Source: Companilactobacillus sp. RD055328
GTDB taxonomy: Bacteria > Bacillota > Bacilli > Lactobacillales > Lactobacillaceae
Direction of reading: 5' to 3'
Assembly (NCBI RefSeq): GCF_022835675.1
Contig: NZ_BQUT01000005.1
Location: 867,571 to 931,570, forward strand
Length of the DNA stretch: 64,000 bases
A model generated the notes under the pieces. The model did not search any database. It worked only from the letters and a program-made list of their open reading frames with translations, and was not told where the DNA came from. This document shows positions 1 to 8,737 of the stretch, piece after piece (positions within the stretch are counted from its first letter, which is position 1; every line of letters starts with the position of its first letter). Made by a program: the position numbers and the translations under genes.

Positions 1-561
1 CTGAGTTTTTTTGTAAACATACGTCACAGTTTGTGAATCTGTTGTGTACACCCCGTTAATATTCCCTTCAACATGATCAAAAGTATAATCTTTTACAAAC
101 AATTGATTAGTTTTATAACTTTCGCCATTTAGTCCCGTAAAAGTTACATCATCATAAAGTCTATTTCCATTCTCATCAACGTACTTAACGGTAACTGTTC
201 CCGCATTTTCATCTTTATCATATTGAAAAATAATTTTTGTATCCTCATATCCCAATGTTCCCTTTAATTCACCAGAAACAGCAACAAGATGATAACCTAA
301 AATATCTTTTTGAAAATTAGTAGCATCATATATAGCTCCGACTCTACCAGGAATAGTTAAACTAGGTGTTATGTCATTACCCGACATATCCTGAAAAGCT
401 ATTATTAGTGAAGTCGTTTGGAATTCATTATTTTTAATATCTAAAGTATCAACATTTTTTATTGTTAAATCTCCTTGCTGATTATCTGCGGCATGTGCTG
501 TACCGATTCCACTTGAAAGTAACATTGTTAATATCATTGCACTATATGTAATTTTTTTCAT
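1..561 (-). CDS. Secreted MucBP-domain surface protein, N-terminal part (cut by window edge)
   Basis: The frame is open from the ATG at 561 to base 1, giving 187 codons; the C-terminus lies outside the window. Residues 1-25 form a signal peptide (two lysines, hydrophobic core, AHA-type cleavage site). Residues 121-185 look like one MucBP repeat: it begins GTVTVKYVDENGNRL and ends with a TYVYKK strand. MucBP proteins usually bind mucus or glycans and are held on the wall by an LPXTG motif, which would be beyond the edge. Residues 26-120 match nothing I recognise. A terminator-like hairpin separates it from cadD, so it appears to be its own transcription unit. Signal peptide and repeat are clear; the binding role is inferred from the family. 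Confidence 0.8.
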   Translation of the reverse strand, partial: MKKITYSAMILTMLLSSGIGTAHAADNQQGDLTIKNVDTLDIKNNEFQTTSLIIAFQDMSGNDITPSLTIPGRVGAIYDATNFQKDILGYHLVAVSGELKGTLGYEDTKIIFQYDKDENAGTVTVKYVDENGNRLYDDVTFTGLNGESYKTNQLFVKDYTFDHVEGNINGVYTTDSQTVTYVYKKTQ

Positions 562-661
562 ATTATTCCCCCTGAAATTCATTTACTATAACATCGTACC
601 TGATGAATAAATAAATAAAAACAGACCTGTGAAACCATCTACAACGTTAAAAATCCAAATA

Positions 662-691
662 AAAAACCGCTGAGTTTCCTCAGTGGTTTTT
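662..691 (-). terminator. Rho-independent terminator of cadX-cadD
   Basis: Inverted repeat ACCGCTGAG / CTCAGTGGT flanked by A and T runs, 11 bases past the cadD stop. The A/T flanks make it usable from both strands. Confidence 0.8.
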
Positions 692-702
692 ACCTCTATT
701 TC

Positions 703-1302
703 CTATATAAAATGAGCTATTGTCCCTGATTCAATCATTATGTAAATTCCTAACAGAATGTACACAATCGCAGTTATCCACCTACCATAATCTTCTAAAA
801 TATCAGCAACCTTGGGAAGTTTAACCAATGTATAACCAATCCAGCAAAATAATGACAACATAACAAAGAATGTAATTAACACAATTATCACTTGTGCCGC
901 ATTCAATGTTACAAAGTATGGCACATAGATTCCAATATTATCCGCTCCACATGTCGCAATCGTTATTATTGCAACATTTAACATCAAACTTCTATCTTTG
1001 CCTAATGCTTTTTCAACAATTTCATCGTCATCTTCTTCACCTTTTATAAGAAGTTTAATCCCCATAAATATAGGTATTATTCCTAACAATCCTAAAATCC
1101 ATTCATCAGGGACAAATTTCAATACAAAAGCCATTATTAATGACGTTGTAACTAAAATTGCTGTCCCTATGATGTCTCCAAAGTATACTGCCCATCTTTG
1201 TTTGCTAGTTTTTGCAGTTCCAAATACCAACATTAAGATAATCAAATAATCGATACTTGTCGAAATATATGCAGTTATGCTTGAAAGTACTATTGCTCCC
1301 AT
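703..1302 (-). CDS. cadD: CadD family cadmium-type resistance membrane transporter
   Basis: This 199-residue polytopic membrane protein has the length and layout of the CadD family (about five or six hydrophobic segments with a charged loop near residues 88-105). CadD proteins of staphylococci and lactobacilli lower cadmium accumulation, probably by export across the membrane. A cysteine lies at residue 118 in a TCGADN segment typical of the family. The ATG at 1302 has an AGGAG ribosome site. It follows the ArsR-family gene at 1313-1633 by about 10 bases in the same orientation, the usual cadX-cadD arrangement, so metal-controlled co-transcription is likely. Substrate is inferred from family and neighbour only. 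Confidence 0.85.
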   Translation of the reverse strand: MGAIVLSSITAYISTSIDYLIILMLVFGTAKTSKQRWAVYFGDIIGTAILVTTSLIMAFVLKFVPDEWILGLLGIIPIFMGIKLLIKGEEDDDEIVEKALGKDRSLMLNVAIITIATCGADNIGIYVPYFVTLNAAQVIIVLITFFVMLSLFCWIGYTLVKLPKVADILEDYGRWITAIVYILLGIYIMIESGTIAHFI

Positions 1303-1312
1303 TGTTAATCTC

Positions 1313-1633
1313 CTAGTCTACATTACTAATACATTCTTCTTCCGTGCTCTCATTCCAGCCAATATCATTTCCAACTTGATCAATAACTTCTAATAGATGA
1401 AAAATCTTCTTACTTGTTAAAGAATATATGACATATTTCCCATCTTTTTTTGAAGTAATTAATCCACAGTCTTTCAGACAAGCTAATTGTTGTGAAATAT
1501 TAGATTGTTTCGTTACTAACTTGTCAGTAATTTCCGATACTGACATATCTTTACTTTCTAACAATTCCAATATATTAACTCGCACTTCATTATTAAGCGC
1601 ATGAACAACTTTTTTTCTAAATATCTCATTCAT
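1313..1633 (-). CDS. ArsR/SmtB-family metal-sensing repressor (CmtR/CadX-like)
   Basis: A 106-residue winged-helix repressor; the helix-turn-helix covers roughly residues 30-60. Its three cysteines are at 52, 56 and 101. The first two lie in the recognition helix as CLKDC and the third is in the C-terminal tail. This resembles the Cys57/Cys61/Cys102 cadmium-lead site of mycobacterial CmtR rather than the CVC site of staphylococcal CadC. It probably represses itself and cadD until metal binds. A ribosome site (AAAGAGGAA) precedes the ATG at 1633. A candidate operator overlaps the upstream region. Confidence 0.85.
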   Translation of the reverse strand: MNEIFRKKVVHALNNEVRVNILELLESKDMSVSEITDKLVTKQSNISQQLACLKDCGLITSKKDGKYVIYSLTSKKIFHLLEVIDQVGNDIGWNESTEEECISNVD

Positions 1634-1658
1634 TCTTTATTTCCTCTTTATATTAATA

Positions 1659-1672
1659 AACATTAATATGTT
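1659..1672. promoter_or_regulatory. Candidate operator of the cad repressor
   Basis: Imperfect palindrome with arms AACAT and ATGTT around a 4-base AT centre, 26 bases upstream of the repressor start, where an ArsR-type protein would block the promoter. Position and symmetry are seen; binding is inferred. Confidence 0.45.
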
Positions 1673-1695
1673 AATCGTTAAAAGTCAAATAATTA

Positions 1696-1727
1696 AAAAA
1701 AAGATAGAGCAGACTGCTCTATCTTTT
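1696..1727 (-). terminator. Terminator of the dihydrofolate-reductase-like gene
   Basis: Near-perfect inverted repeat with core GATAGAGCA / TGCTCTATC and A/T flanks, overlapping the stop codon of the gene at 1726-2244. Confidence 0.8.
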
Positions 1728-2244
1728 AATTTGTAAAATGTAATTCAGTTAGTTCACCAAGGTTAGTCGTGCCTACTAAATTTAACTTTTTAAAATAATC
1801 ATCTTCTTGAAATAGCCGCTTACCTCTCCCCAAAAGATAAGGAGCGATTTGAATTCGCCATTCATCTATTAAGTCAGCTTTTAGTAGTGACGTCACTATA
1901 CTTCCGCCACCAACTATCCAAATGTCCCCGCCCTCTTGTTCACGCAATTCTGTAACAAATTCAATTAAATCATTACTTATAGCTTTTGCTTGATCAAAAA
2001 TTTTATTTTTGTCATGTGTTAATACAAACTTTTCATGATTAGGATATAAAGCCTGTCCATTCATTAGTTTAGTAGTTTCTTCATATGTAACTCGACCCAT
2101 AATGATTGTATCAACTGTAGAAATGAATTCTTCATAAGTTGATTTCCCATCTAAATTAGCATCAAATAGCCATTGTAAATTATCATTACTATCAGATAGA
2201 AATCCATCTAAACTAATTGCACCATAAAACATTATTTTTCGCAT
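1726..2244 (-). CDS. Dihydrofolate reductase family protein (RibD C-terminal domain)
   Basis: A 172-residue single-domain protein of the RibD C-terminal/DHFR-like fold. Family marks include the N-terminal SLDGFLSDSND, an internal IIMGRVTYEE, and WIVGGGSIVTSLL followed by GRGKRLF near the C-terminus. Such stand-alone proteins (YwjB/YyaP type) are probably NAD(P)H-dependent reductases, but their substrates are mostly unknown. Length is normal. It stands alone between its own terminator and a 169-base gap before the divergent LCP gene. Assignment to the fold is firm, function open. Confidence 0.8.
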   Translation of the reverse strand: MRKIMFYGAISLDGFLSDSNDNLQWLFDANLDGKSTYEEFISTVDTIIMGRVTYEETTKLMNGQALYPNHEKFVLTHDKNKIFDQAKAISNDLIEFVTELREQEGGDIWIVGGGSIVTSLLKADLIDEWRIQIAPYLLGRGKRLFQEDDYFKKLNLVGTTNLGELTELHFTN

Positions 2245-2413
2245 TGATGAAAACCTCCAGTGAAGATAGTATATATTAACATCTTATTTTTTTACAAATA
2301 TAAGCTAATAGGTACATGAATATTTCGTTACTAAATACGAGGTTAAGCATCATTGATTGCATACTTCTACTTATTATATGCTATTACAAATACCCAACTA
2401 AGGATTACAAATT

Positions 2414-3319
2414 ATGAAGAAAATATTCAAAATAATACTTGCGGTGATTGTTGCATTACTAATCGGTGCCGGCATTTATGGTGTGGTTGTCTACCATGAT
2501 GTAAAAAACACAAGTGATAAAATCTACCAAACTAAAGGAAAAGTTACAAATAAACGCTATGTTAATGTTAGTTTAGACGACAAGCAACCCTTCTCTGTAC
2601 TACTAATGGGTACAGATACTGGAGATTTTGGTCGTCACGAAAAAGGGAGAACAGATACCATGATTCTAGCTACTGTAAATCCCGAAGAGAAGCAAACTAA
2701 CATGTTAAGTATTCCACGTGATACTTTGGTAACTCTACCTAAATATGGTGGCAGTAAAATAAACGCCGCCTATACCTACGGCGGTATTCCTTTAGCCGTT
2801 GATACCATTCAAAAAGAATTCGACATACCTGTTGATTATTACGTACTTATCAATATGCGCGGTCTAAAGCAGTTAGTAAATGCTGTTGATGGCATTACCG
2901 TTAATAACAAACTTGATTTTAAATTTGGTGGTCATCATTTTAAAAAAGGTAAAATTAAACTTAATGGTGATGAGGCTCTTAAGTACTCACGTATGCGTCA
3001 TGATGATCCACGCGGAGACTTTGGTCGTCAACTCCGTCAACAACAAGTAATTGAAGCAATTTTACAAAAAGCCATGTCAATTCGCATGTTAACTAAATAT
3101 AATTCTTTCCTAAAAGTAATCGGTGACAACATGAAAACCAACTTAACGTTGCAAGACATGAATAAAATTCAAAACAATTATCGTAGTGCCAATCATTTCA
3201 AGAATAACCAAATAGAATCTGAGGAACAAAGAATTAATAACCTCTTATTCCAGGTGATTTCTGATGCTACTTTTAAACAAACTTCAGATGAACTTAAAGC
3301 TCAACTCTTTATTGAATAG
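2414..3319 (+). CDS. LCP (LytR-CpsA-Psr) family cell-wall glycopolymer ligase
   Basis: A 301-residue protein with one N-terminal membrane segment (residues 5-27) and an extracellular LCP domain. The domain motifs are visible: LLMGTDTG with RTDTM at about 66-94, SIPRDT, the aspartate/tyrosine region near 130-140, and YSRMRHDDPRGDFGRQLRQQ at about 195-215. LCP enzymes transfer teichoic acid or capsule chains from the lipid carrier to peptidoglycan. It is monocistronic but lies only 2 kb from the polysaccharide operon, so it could attach that polymer; this is inference. Confidence 0.88.
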   Translation: MKKIFKIILAVIVALLIGAGIYGVVVYHDVKNTSDKIYQTKGKVTNKRYVNVSLDDKQPFSVLLMGTDTGDFGRHEKGRTDTMILATVNPEEKQTNMLSIPRDTLVTLPKYGGSKINAAYTYGGIPLAVDTIQKEFDIPVDYYVLINMRGLKQLVNAVDGITVNNKLDFKFGGHHFKKGKIKLNGDEALKYSRMRHDDPRGDFGRQLRQQQVIEAILQKAMSIRMLTKYNSFLKVIGDNMKTNLTLQDMNKIQNNYRSANHFKNNQIESEEQRINNLLFQVISDATFKQTSDELKAQLFIE

Positions 3320-3325
3320 TAGTTA

Positions 3326-3679
3326 TTAAAATATCTCGTCAATACTTTTATCGATTTCTGAATCAACTTTTTTTAGTAGTTCTTTACCGTGTTCTGTTAT
3401 TTCAACTTTGATCTTTCTCGTATCATTAAATTCGCTTGATAATCTAGATATCAAGCTTTTTTTATGTAAAACTTTCAACGAACGTGAAACTGACGAAATA
3501 GCAACTTGTAGTTCATTAGCTAATTCCGAAGGTGTTTCATATTCATTTTCATTAATGGATACCAACATACAATATTGCATAAATCCCAATCCATATTTGT
3601 TTGTTGGTTTAGACATTTTGTTTATCACTCTGGTATTTTCTAAATACCAGTTTCTAGCCTCGGTATGATCCTTTATCAT
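3326..3679 (-). CDS. MarR family transcriptional regulator
   Basis: A 117-residue winged helix protein. The helix-turn-helix at about residues 48-72 contains TPSELANELQVAISSVSRSLKVL, split here for reading, followed by a wing with NDTRKIKVEITEHGKELL, the usual MarR sequence. It is convergent with the LCP gene, with six bases between the stops. The broken Mga-like regulator lies directly upstream on the same strand, 27 bases away, so the two may once have shared a transcript. Ligand and targets are unknown. Confidence 0.8.
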   Translation of the reverse strand: MIKDHTEARNWYLENTRVINKMSKPTNKYGLGFMQYCMLVSINENEYETPSELANELQVAISSVSRSLKVLHKKSLISRLSSEFNDTRKIKVEITEHGKELLKKVDSEIDKSIDEIF

Positions 3680-3705
3680 AATTATTTCCCTTTCTTATCA
3701 GTAAA

Positions 3706-5179
3706 CTATTTCTGAATATTCATAATTGCAAACTCTAATTTTTTAATTGAGTTATCAATAGTAATATTATCGATAGAGATAATAGATGCATCATCTGCTA
3801 CTCGTTGTTTAACACCTTTGTAGCTCTTCTCATCAACAACAACAATATCCATATTTTGAATATCATATTCATTACTATTGAATGAAATTCTTTTGTCTAA
3901 ATGCTCAGTTATCTTATTTCGCACTAAATACTGGTGAGTAATATCTGAGCTGTAAAAGAATCCAATTGTAATTGGTTTCTCATATTTCATTATCGGAATA
4001 TTGGCTTTCAATATTGGGATAATGCTTGCTAAAGTCCTATCTAATTCTGATTCTGTTAAATTTAAGTATCTTTGTTTAAGCAATTCTTTTTCCATGAAAG
4101 TGTAAAAATTAGGTGCGTTTTTAACTTCATCATGTAAATACTTTTGTATTTTTTCATTGCTTCCTTGATGTGTAAATTTCCTCTGAGAAATGATAATCCC
4201 CGTCAATAGATATGTTAGTTGACTACTCATTATTTGATATTCATTTTGATACTTGTTAATGAGACTTCTTTGTAAGTTTCGAACAAAATTATATTCACTT
4301 ACTTTATTAGTTTTAAAGAAAAGAAGTTCTTGCCTAATTGCCTCTTCATCTCTTGTTCCTAACATTGATGTGATAATCAAGAAGCACAAATATTTTGATT
4401 CTGTATCAATAATTTCTTTGTCTATAAGCTTAAACTGATTTGACACAAATCCATAAACTTCAAAATAGAACGGATGATTAACAATCCATTGATAATCTTG
4501 AAATTCATCATCTATGTATTTATGCTGCCGCATTCGAATAACGAAATATGCACACATAAATCTCCATGAGATATCTATCAATAAAATTAACGTTGGCATT
4601 GATTGCTTGATTCAAATCTTCAACTCGATGCTCAATATTTTTTTGACTGATATTTTCCATCGGCCATTGGTAATTGCCATAGACATTTTTTAGTAATTCA
4701 AAATAGAATTGTCTAACTCGCAATTCGCTTCCAATTAATCTTCCTTTATTGATATTAATTTTCAAATCAAAGGTATTTAATATCGGCAAAATTCGTTGGA
4801 TTTTTCTATTTAATGTAGCAATACTAATATAGTTATCAATACAAAAACCAACAATTGTTAGCTCTGAATTAAATAGTATTTCTTTAATAAATAGAAAAGA
4901 TAAAGAACGTTCATAATAAAATATTTCTAGTTTCTTCCAGGTGTCCGGAATTTCTTCTAAACAATATCCGCGTCCACTAGTACTTTTAATAACATACTCA
5001 TTGTCGTAAACATTCTTCAAATCTTCATTAATTGTTTTTATTAATGAAGTTATTTTTTTTGTACTGAAATTAGTCATTTCTGCCAGTTCTTCACCGTTGA
5101 CCCATTGATCAACGGATTGGCTTAGAAATTTTATTATTTCTAGTCTAATTGAGTCATCTTTTTCTAAAAAAGAATTCAT
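3706..5179 (-). pseudogene. Mga-like transcriptional regulator, frameshifted
   Basis: Two overlapping reading frames make one Mga-type regulator of about 490 residues. The first frame (start 5179, RBS AGGAG) carries the N-terminal winged helix (residues 15-75) and central domain, and stops at 4520 after CIFRYSNAAA. The second frame continues as RMRQHKYIDDEFQDYQW to 3706 and ends in an EIIB-like domain. An extra base (or loss of two) between about 4525 and 4560 explains the break. A GTG at 5197 is also possible but has a poorer ribosome site. Mga regulators control surface and sugar genes; this one lies just downstream of the polysaccharide operon. It may be a pseudogene, a sequencing error or a programmed shift; no slippery run is evident. 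Confidence 0.75.
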
Positions 5180-5244
5180 TTTTCTCCTTTCTAACACTTT
5201 GGATAAGTGTATTTAAAATTAAGACCTAATATTTTTTTCAACAA

Positions 5245-6012
5245 CTAACCTTCTTCATCAGAGTAAATAATCTCTTCTAATGAATTGACAAGAAATTTTG
5301 GAAACCAAAATTTAACGTCTTGATGGTGTGTATACCCCTGTACATCAGTAGTCATTGATATATTATTATCGGTTAAATCATTAAGCAAATACTTTATATG
5401 ATCTTCATAGGTATGTTCGTTTTTTGAGTAATTAAGATATACTTTTTGATTATTCATCTTATTCTTTACTAGATTTGGGAGAATATAATTCAATTTTTTA
5501 ATGCTTTCTGTGGAGTCATCTCCCATGATTGACAACAGAATTGGATTTTTTATTGGATTATCAGTTAAGTAATCACCTAAGTAATACTGGGGTGCTCCGG
5601 CAATAATATAATCTGCGTCAATTAAACTGCCAAACATTAATGCCGCATAACCACCTTTGCTAGATCCAACACAAATTACTTTTTCGAATTTTTTGTTTGA
5701 AGTAATCTTACTTATCAGATGTAATACTGATTCTTGAACATTACGTTCACCGTTCTCACCTAAGTAATAACAACCACGCTTTTGATATCCAAAATTATCT
5801 AAAATATATAGTTTGTTAGCTTTGATATCTTTTAAAGTTCGCAGGTAGTTATATGTTGCTTCATAACCTGTTCTTGGAAAAGCACTGAAGATAACTATTA
5901 ATGTTGAACTCTTTTTGTTTTGCTCAAAAATATAATTCAACTTCGTATGTTTAAACTCAATCTGCTTACTCTTTAAGCGGAAATATAATTTAAGTAGTTT
6001 CTTTCTTATCAT
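5245..6012 (-). CDS. Asp2/XcbB-like alpha/beta-hydrolase-fold protein of the polysaccharide operon
   Basis: About 255 residues with a serine-hydrolase nucleophile elbow CVGSSKGGYAAL near residue 120-130, preceded by LDNFGYQKRGCYYLGENGE. That combination resembles the accessory-Sec Asp2 and capsular XcbB/CpsF families. Family members act in glycan O-acylation or capsule assembly, but the reaction here is unproven. A histidine (THHQD) near residue 235 could complete a triad. I start at the ATG at 6012, which has GAGGA seven bases upstream; an in-frame ATG at 6024 lacks one. It overlaps the Wzy gene and is the last gene of the operon. Confidence 0.6.
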   Translation of the reverse strand: MIRKKLLKLYFRLKSKQIEFKHTKLNYIFEQNKKSSTLIVIFSAFPRTGYEATYNYLRTLKDIKANKLYILDNFGYQKRGCYYLGENGERNVQESVLHLISKITSNKKFEKVICVGSSKGGYAALMFGSLIDADYIIAGAPQYYLGDYLTDNPIKNPILLSIMGDDSTESIKKLNYILPNLVKNKMNNQKVYLNYSKNEHTYEDHIKYLLNDLTDNNISMTTDVQGYTHHQDVKFWFPKFLVNSLEEIIYSDEEG

Positions 6013-7393
6013 ACTGATCCTCATTTAAAAATTGCTTTCTATTCAAAATAATTGCAGCGGCTAAGCCAAAGGCAATCCATACCGTACGCATTTCGAAAAT
6101 ACTACTACTTCCAACCGACACAGAGATAAATCCAACTAGTGTCAGTAATGGATAACAAAATATATATTCAGTACGCTTAAAGTAGAGTCTAATTGAATGA
6201 AATCCCATATATATTAGAACTACTAAAAACCCAAACAATCCAACAAAACCGGTATCAAACAATATGGCTAATAAAAAATTATGCATTCCCATACTTTGAC
6301 TAGCCGCAGGTGGTAAGTTCATATATCCATTCAGTAAATAAAAAACATCTTTTTGCGAACTACCAACACCCACACCTAGTGGATGCTTGATAATTGAATC
6401 AAGCGCGTAGCGATAAATTTTTAACCGTTCAGCTGTTGAATCCATTTTTCCGTGGAATGTCGATTCAACACGTACAATTAATTCTTTGATATCCAATACA
6501 CTGTAAGCATCTTGTTGAAAAATCCATGCCAAGGTCATTATCGTAATAACAATAATTCCATTCTGTAATTTAATATATTTAATTACTAACAGGAGTAAGA
6601 TGACAATAAATGCGACGAATCCAGTTCTTGAATTAGTCTGGATAATTAACAAAAGATTAACTACTAGTACTATAGGAATAGTTATAATTAAACCAATCTT
6701 TCCCTTAATCGTCTTATCGTCAAATGCTAGTAATAAGACTACTAAATACATACTAATAAAAGCCGCAAAGTCATTGGTATTAACAAACATCCCTGTTGGT
6801 CTCGTATCATAACCACTTAGATATGCCGTTGAAAACTTTAAATGAACGTTCATAAAATATTCGCCAATTAATGAATAGCATAAGATCAAAAAGTAATTTA
6901 ACGATAACAACTTAGCTACCTGGCGAATTTTTACTTCACTATTGAAATAGTAAATTGCAAACATAATGAAATAAGTTATTTCAAATTCAAAGTACAACGC
7001 ACTCAAACTATTAACTGGATAATCTGACCAAAAGATAGAAATCGTAGAAAACAATATCCAAATTCCTAATCCTAAAATCACATACCGTAATTCCTTATTA
7101 ACTGTCATCTTATTTTTACCAAATAAGAACAATAATAAATGAAGCGGTAAGAGTAGTCTGAATAAGAACAGTGATGACAGCCCTGGAATTGCTAGATATG
7201 GTCCCCAAAAGGCTGCAACCAAAACAACTAAGAATAAGTAATAATCCAAGTTATGTTTATAGGTTAAGTAAAATATTCCCGTCAATATTGCTACGACAAT
7301 AATCATTCCAACTTGCTTTGGTGCTATTCCGGCAACTATACAAACTATATACAGCATTACACTTGGATATAATTCTTTGACTAGGCTAGCCAT
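5990..7393 (-). CDS. Wzy/O-antigen-ligase-family polysaccharide polymerase
   Basis: A membrane protein of about 467 residues with 11-12 predicted helices and one large extracytoplasmic loop near residues 300-380. The loop holds GVGVGSSQKD, and MHNFLLAILFDTGFVGLFG follows, the HxxxL...G pattern typical of the O-antigen ligase/Wzy superfamily. It likely polymerises repeat units on the outer face of the membrane. The ATG at 7393 (AGGAG nine bases upstream) is preferred to the TTG at 7402. The start overlaps the kinase-like gene and the stop overlaps the hydrolase gene. Confidence 0.8.
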   Translation of the reverse strand: MASLVKELYPSVMLYIVCIVAGIAPKQVGMIIVVAILTGIFYLTYKHNLDYYLFLVVLVAAFWGPYLAIPGLSSLFLFRLLLPLHLLLFLFGKNKMTVNKELRYVILGLGIWILFSTISIFWSDYPVNSLSALYFEFEITYFIMFAIYYFNSEVKIRQVAKLLSLNYFLILCYSLIGEYFMNVHLKFSTAYLSGYDTRPTGMFVNTNDFAAFISMYLVVLLLAFDDKTIKGKIGLIITIPIVLVVNLLLIIQTNSRTGFVAFIVILLLLVIKYIKLQNGIIVITIMTLAWIFQQDAYSVLDIKELIVRVESTFHGKMDSTAERLKIYRYALDSIIKHPLGVGVGSSQKDVFYLLNGYMNLPPAASQSMGMHNFLLAILFDTGFVGLFGFLVVLIYMGFHSIRLYFKRTEYIFCYPLLTLVGFISVSVGSSSIFEMRTVWIAFGLAAAIILNRKQFLNEDQYDKKETT

Positions 7394-8057
7394 CAAAAAC
7401 AACTCCTAGTAAACTACTTGATTGTGCTTGAATTAACTTCTTGAATTTATTTAAGTTTTCTTTCTTTTCAGCATTAGATTGAGTTACTAAAATCACATCG
7501 TCAGCACATTGATACAGTACTTCAGATAAGAATGAGTCACGCTCCTCAGATGTATTAATTACAATCAAGTCATAGACTGATTTATAAACATCAATTATTG
7601 TTTTTAAATTTGAAAACTTTAGAATAAATTGATTTTCATCGGTGACTGATCCAGCAGTTAATATTTGTAACTGGGGTTCAATATCATTAATCGCATCCAT
7701 CACATGATCTTCGTTATCTAAAATATTAGTCAAACCAACAGTATTTTTATTGAACTGAAAACTCTTAGTTAGGCTTTGTTCTTTAAAATCACAATCAATA
7801 ATAAGTGTGTTTTTTCCTAAACTGCTATTAGCTTTCCCAATATTTCTGGTGAAAGTCATTCCATTGTTTTTCTTATTATTAGAACAAACCAGTAAAACTT
7901 TACTTGTTGGTTTTTCAAAAAATAAATCCAAAATCCGTAAAAGATTACTTTTATCATCTAGCTGATTTGTTGAAAAACCAAGATTGTATCTTCGAGAACT
8001 ATTTTGGTCTTTAAAGTTTGATTCACCATTCTTATTTTTACCAAATATAAAACTCAC
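7386..8057 (-). CDS. CpsD/Wze-like BY-kinase homologue with degenerate ATPase motifs
   Basis: About 223 residues, homologous in layout to capsule tyrosine autokinases of the MinD/ParA superfamily. The P-loop region reads CSNNKKNNGMT where GxGKS/T is expected, so the catalytic lysine is absent. Walker A' is partly kept (LIIDCD), and the Walker B segment is LIVIN instead of ending in Asp. The protein stops at GVVFDG, where the kinase normally continues into a tyrosine-rich tail. It is therefore probably not an active kinase but may still bind the Wzz-like partner encoded just upstream. I start at the GTG at 8057 (GAGGTG ribosome site); 8066 is the alternative. Confidence 0.75.
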   Translation of the reverse strand: MSFIFGKNKNGESNFKDQNSSRRYNLGFSTNQLDDKSNLLRILDLFFEKPTSKVLLVCSNNKKNNGMTFTRNIGKANSSLGKNTLIIDCDFKEQSLTKSFQFNKNTVGLTNILDNEDHVMDAINDIEPQLQILTAGSVTDENQFILKFSNLKTIIDVYKSVYDLIVINTSEERDSFLSEVLYQCADDVILVTQSNAEKKENLNKFKKLIQAQSSSLLGVVFDG

Positions 8058-8059
8058 AA

Positions 8060-8737
8060 TTACCACCTCACAACAAATTTATTTTTAACTCGTCCCAAAT
8101 ATCTAACACCTAGTTTGTTTAACTCTTCAGGAGAATCTATTTGTTGATCCCTAAGTGTTACTAAAAGTAAATAAGAAACACTAATAACAAACCAAACTAC
8201 AATATCTAATATGTACTTAATCAGCACAGAATCTTTAGTTGGTGTATCAGGTTTTGCCAAGATTGACACTTCAATATTAGGGAAGAGCCGTGGTAATTCA
8301 GTTTTTATTTCTTGTGATAACACCTTCATTACCTTGCTAACTAATTCTTTGTTGGTATCAGAATAGTTAACTTTGATAATCAGAGAATTGTTATCAGAAG
8401 AAACATTTAAATTTGACTCTATTTCTTTTAACTTACTATGAGGTAACTTCAATTTTTTGTTTATTTTTGTCATCATTTGATTACTCTTGATAACTTCAGA
8501 ATAAGTATTCATTAATTGAATATTAGTCTTCATATCTTCACTTTGAACCGCACTGTTTTTTTCATTTTTCATATTAACCAAGACACGCATATCAGATGAA
8601 TAAGTGTCTTTAGAAACGAAAGTTCCATATACGTATGTTGTTCCAAGTATTAAAACAAAAAACACAATCAATAAAGTCACACTATTACGAAGATTTTTTA
8701 TAAACTTTTTTATTGTTAAGTTCTCTGAATTAATCAT
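8060..8737 (-). CDS. Wzz/CpsC-like chain-length determinant and kinase modulator
   Basis: A 225-residue protein with two membrane helices (about 17-38 and 172-195) flanking an extracytoplasmic domain, the Gram-positive CpsC/YveK architecture. A Pro-rich segment (KPDTPTKDS) precedes the second helix, as in the family. It ends in a short cytoplasmic tail. It would set polymer length together with the CpsD-like protein, whose start overlaps its stop. Unusually for such loci, this pair sits near the end of the operon rather than the beginning. Confidence 0.8.
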   Translation of the reverse strand: MINSENLTIKKFIKNLRNSVTLLIVFFVLILGTTYVYGTFVSKDTYSSDMRVLVNMKNEKNSAVQSEDMKTNIQLMNTYSEVIKSNQMMTKINKKLKLPHSKLKEIESNLNVSSDNNSLIIKVNYSDTNKELVSKVMKVLSQEIKTELPRLFPNIEVSILAKPDTPTKDSVLIKYILDIVVWFVISVSYLLLVTLRDQQIDSPEELNKLGVRYLGRVKNKFVVRW

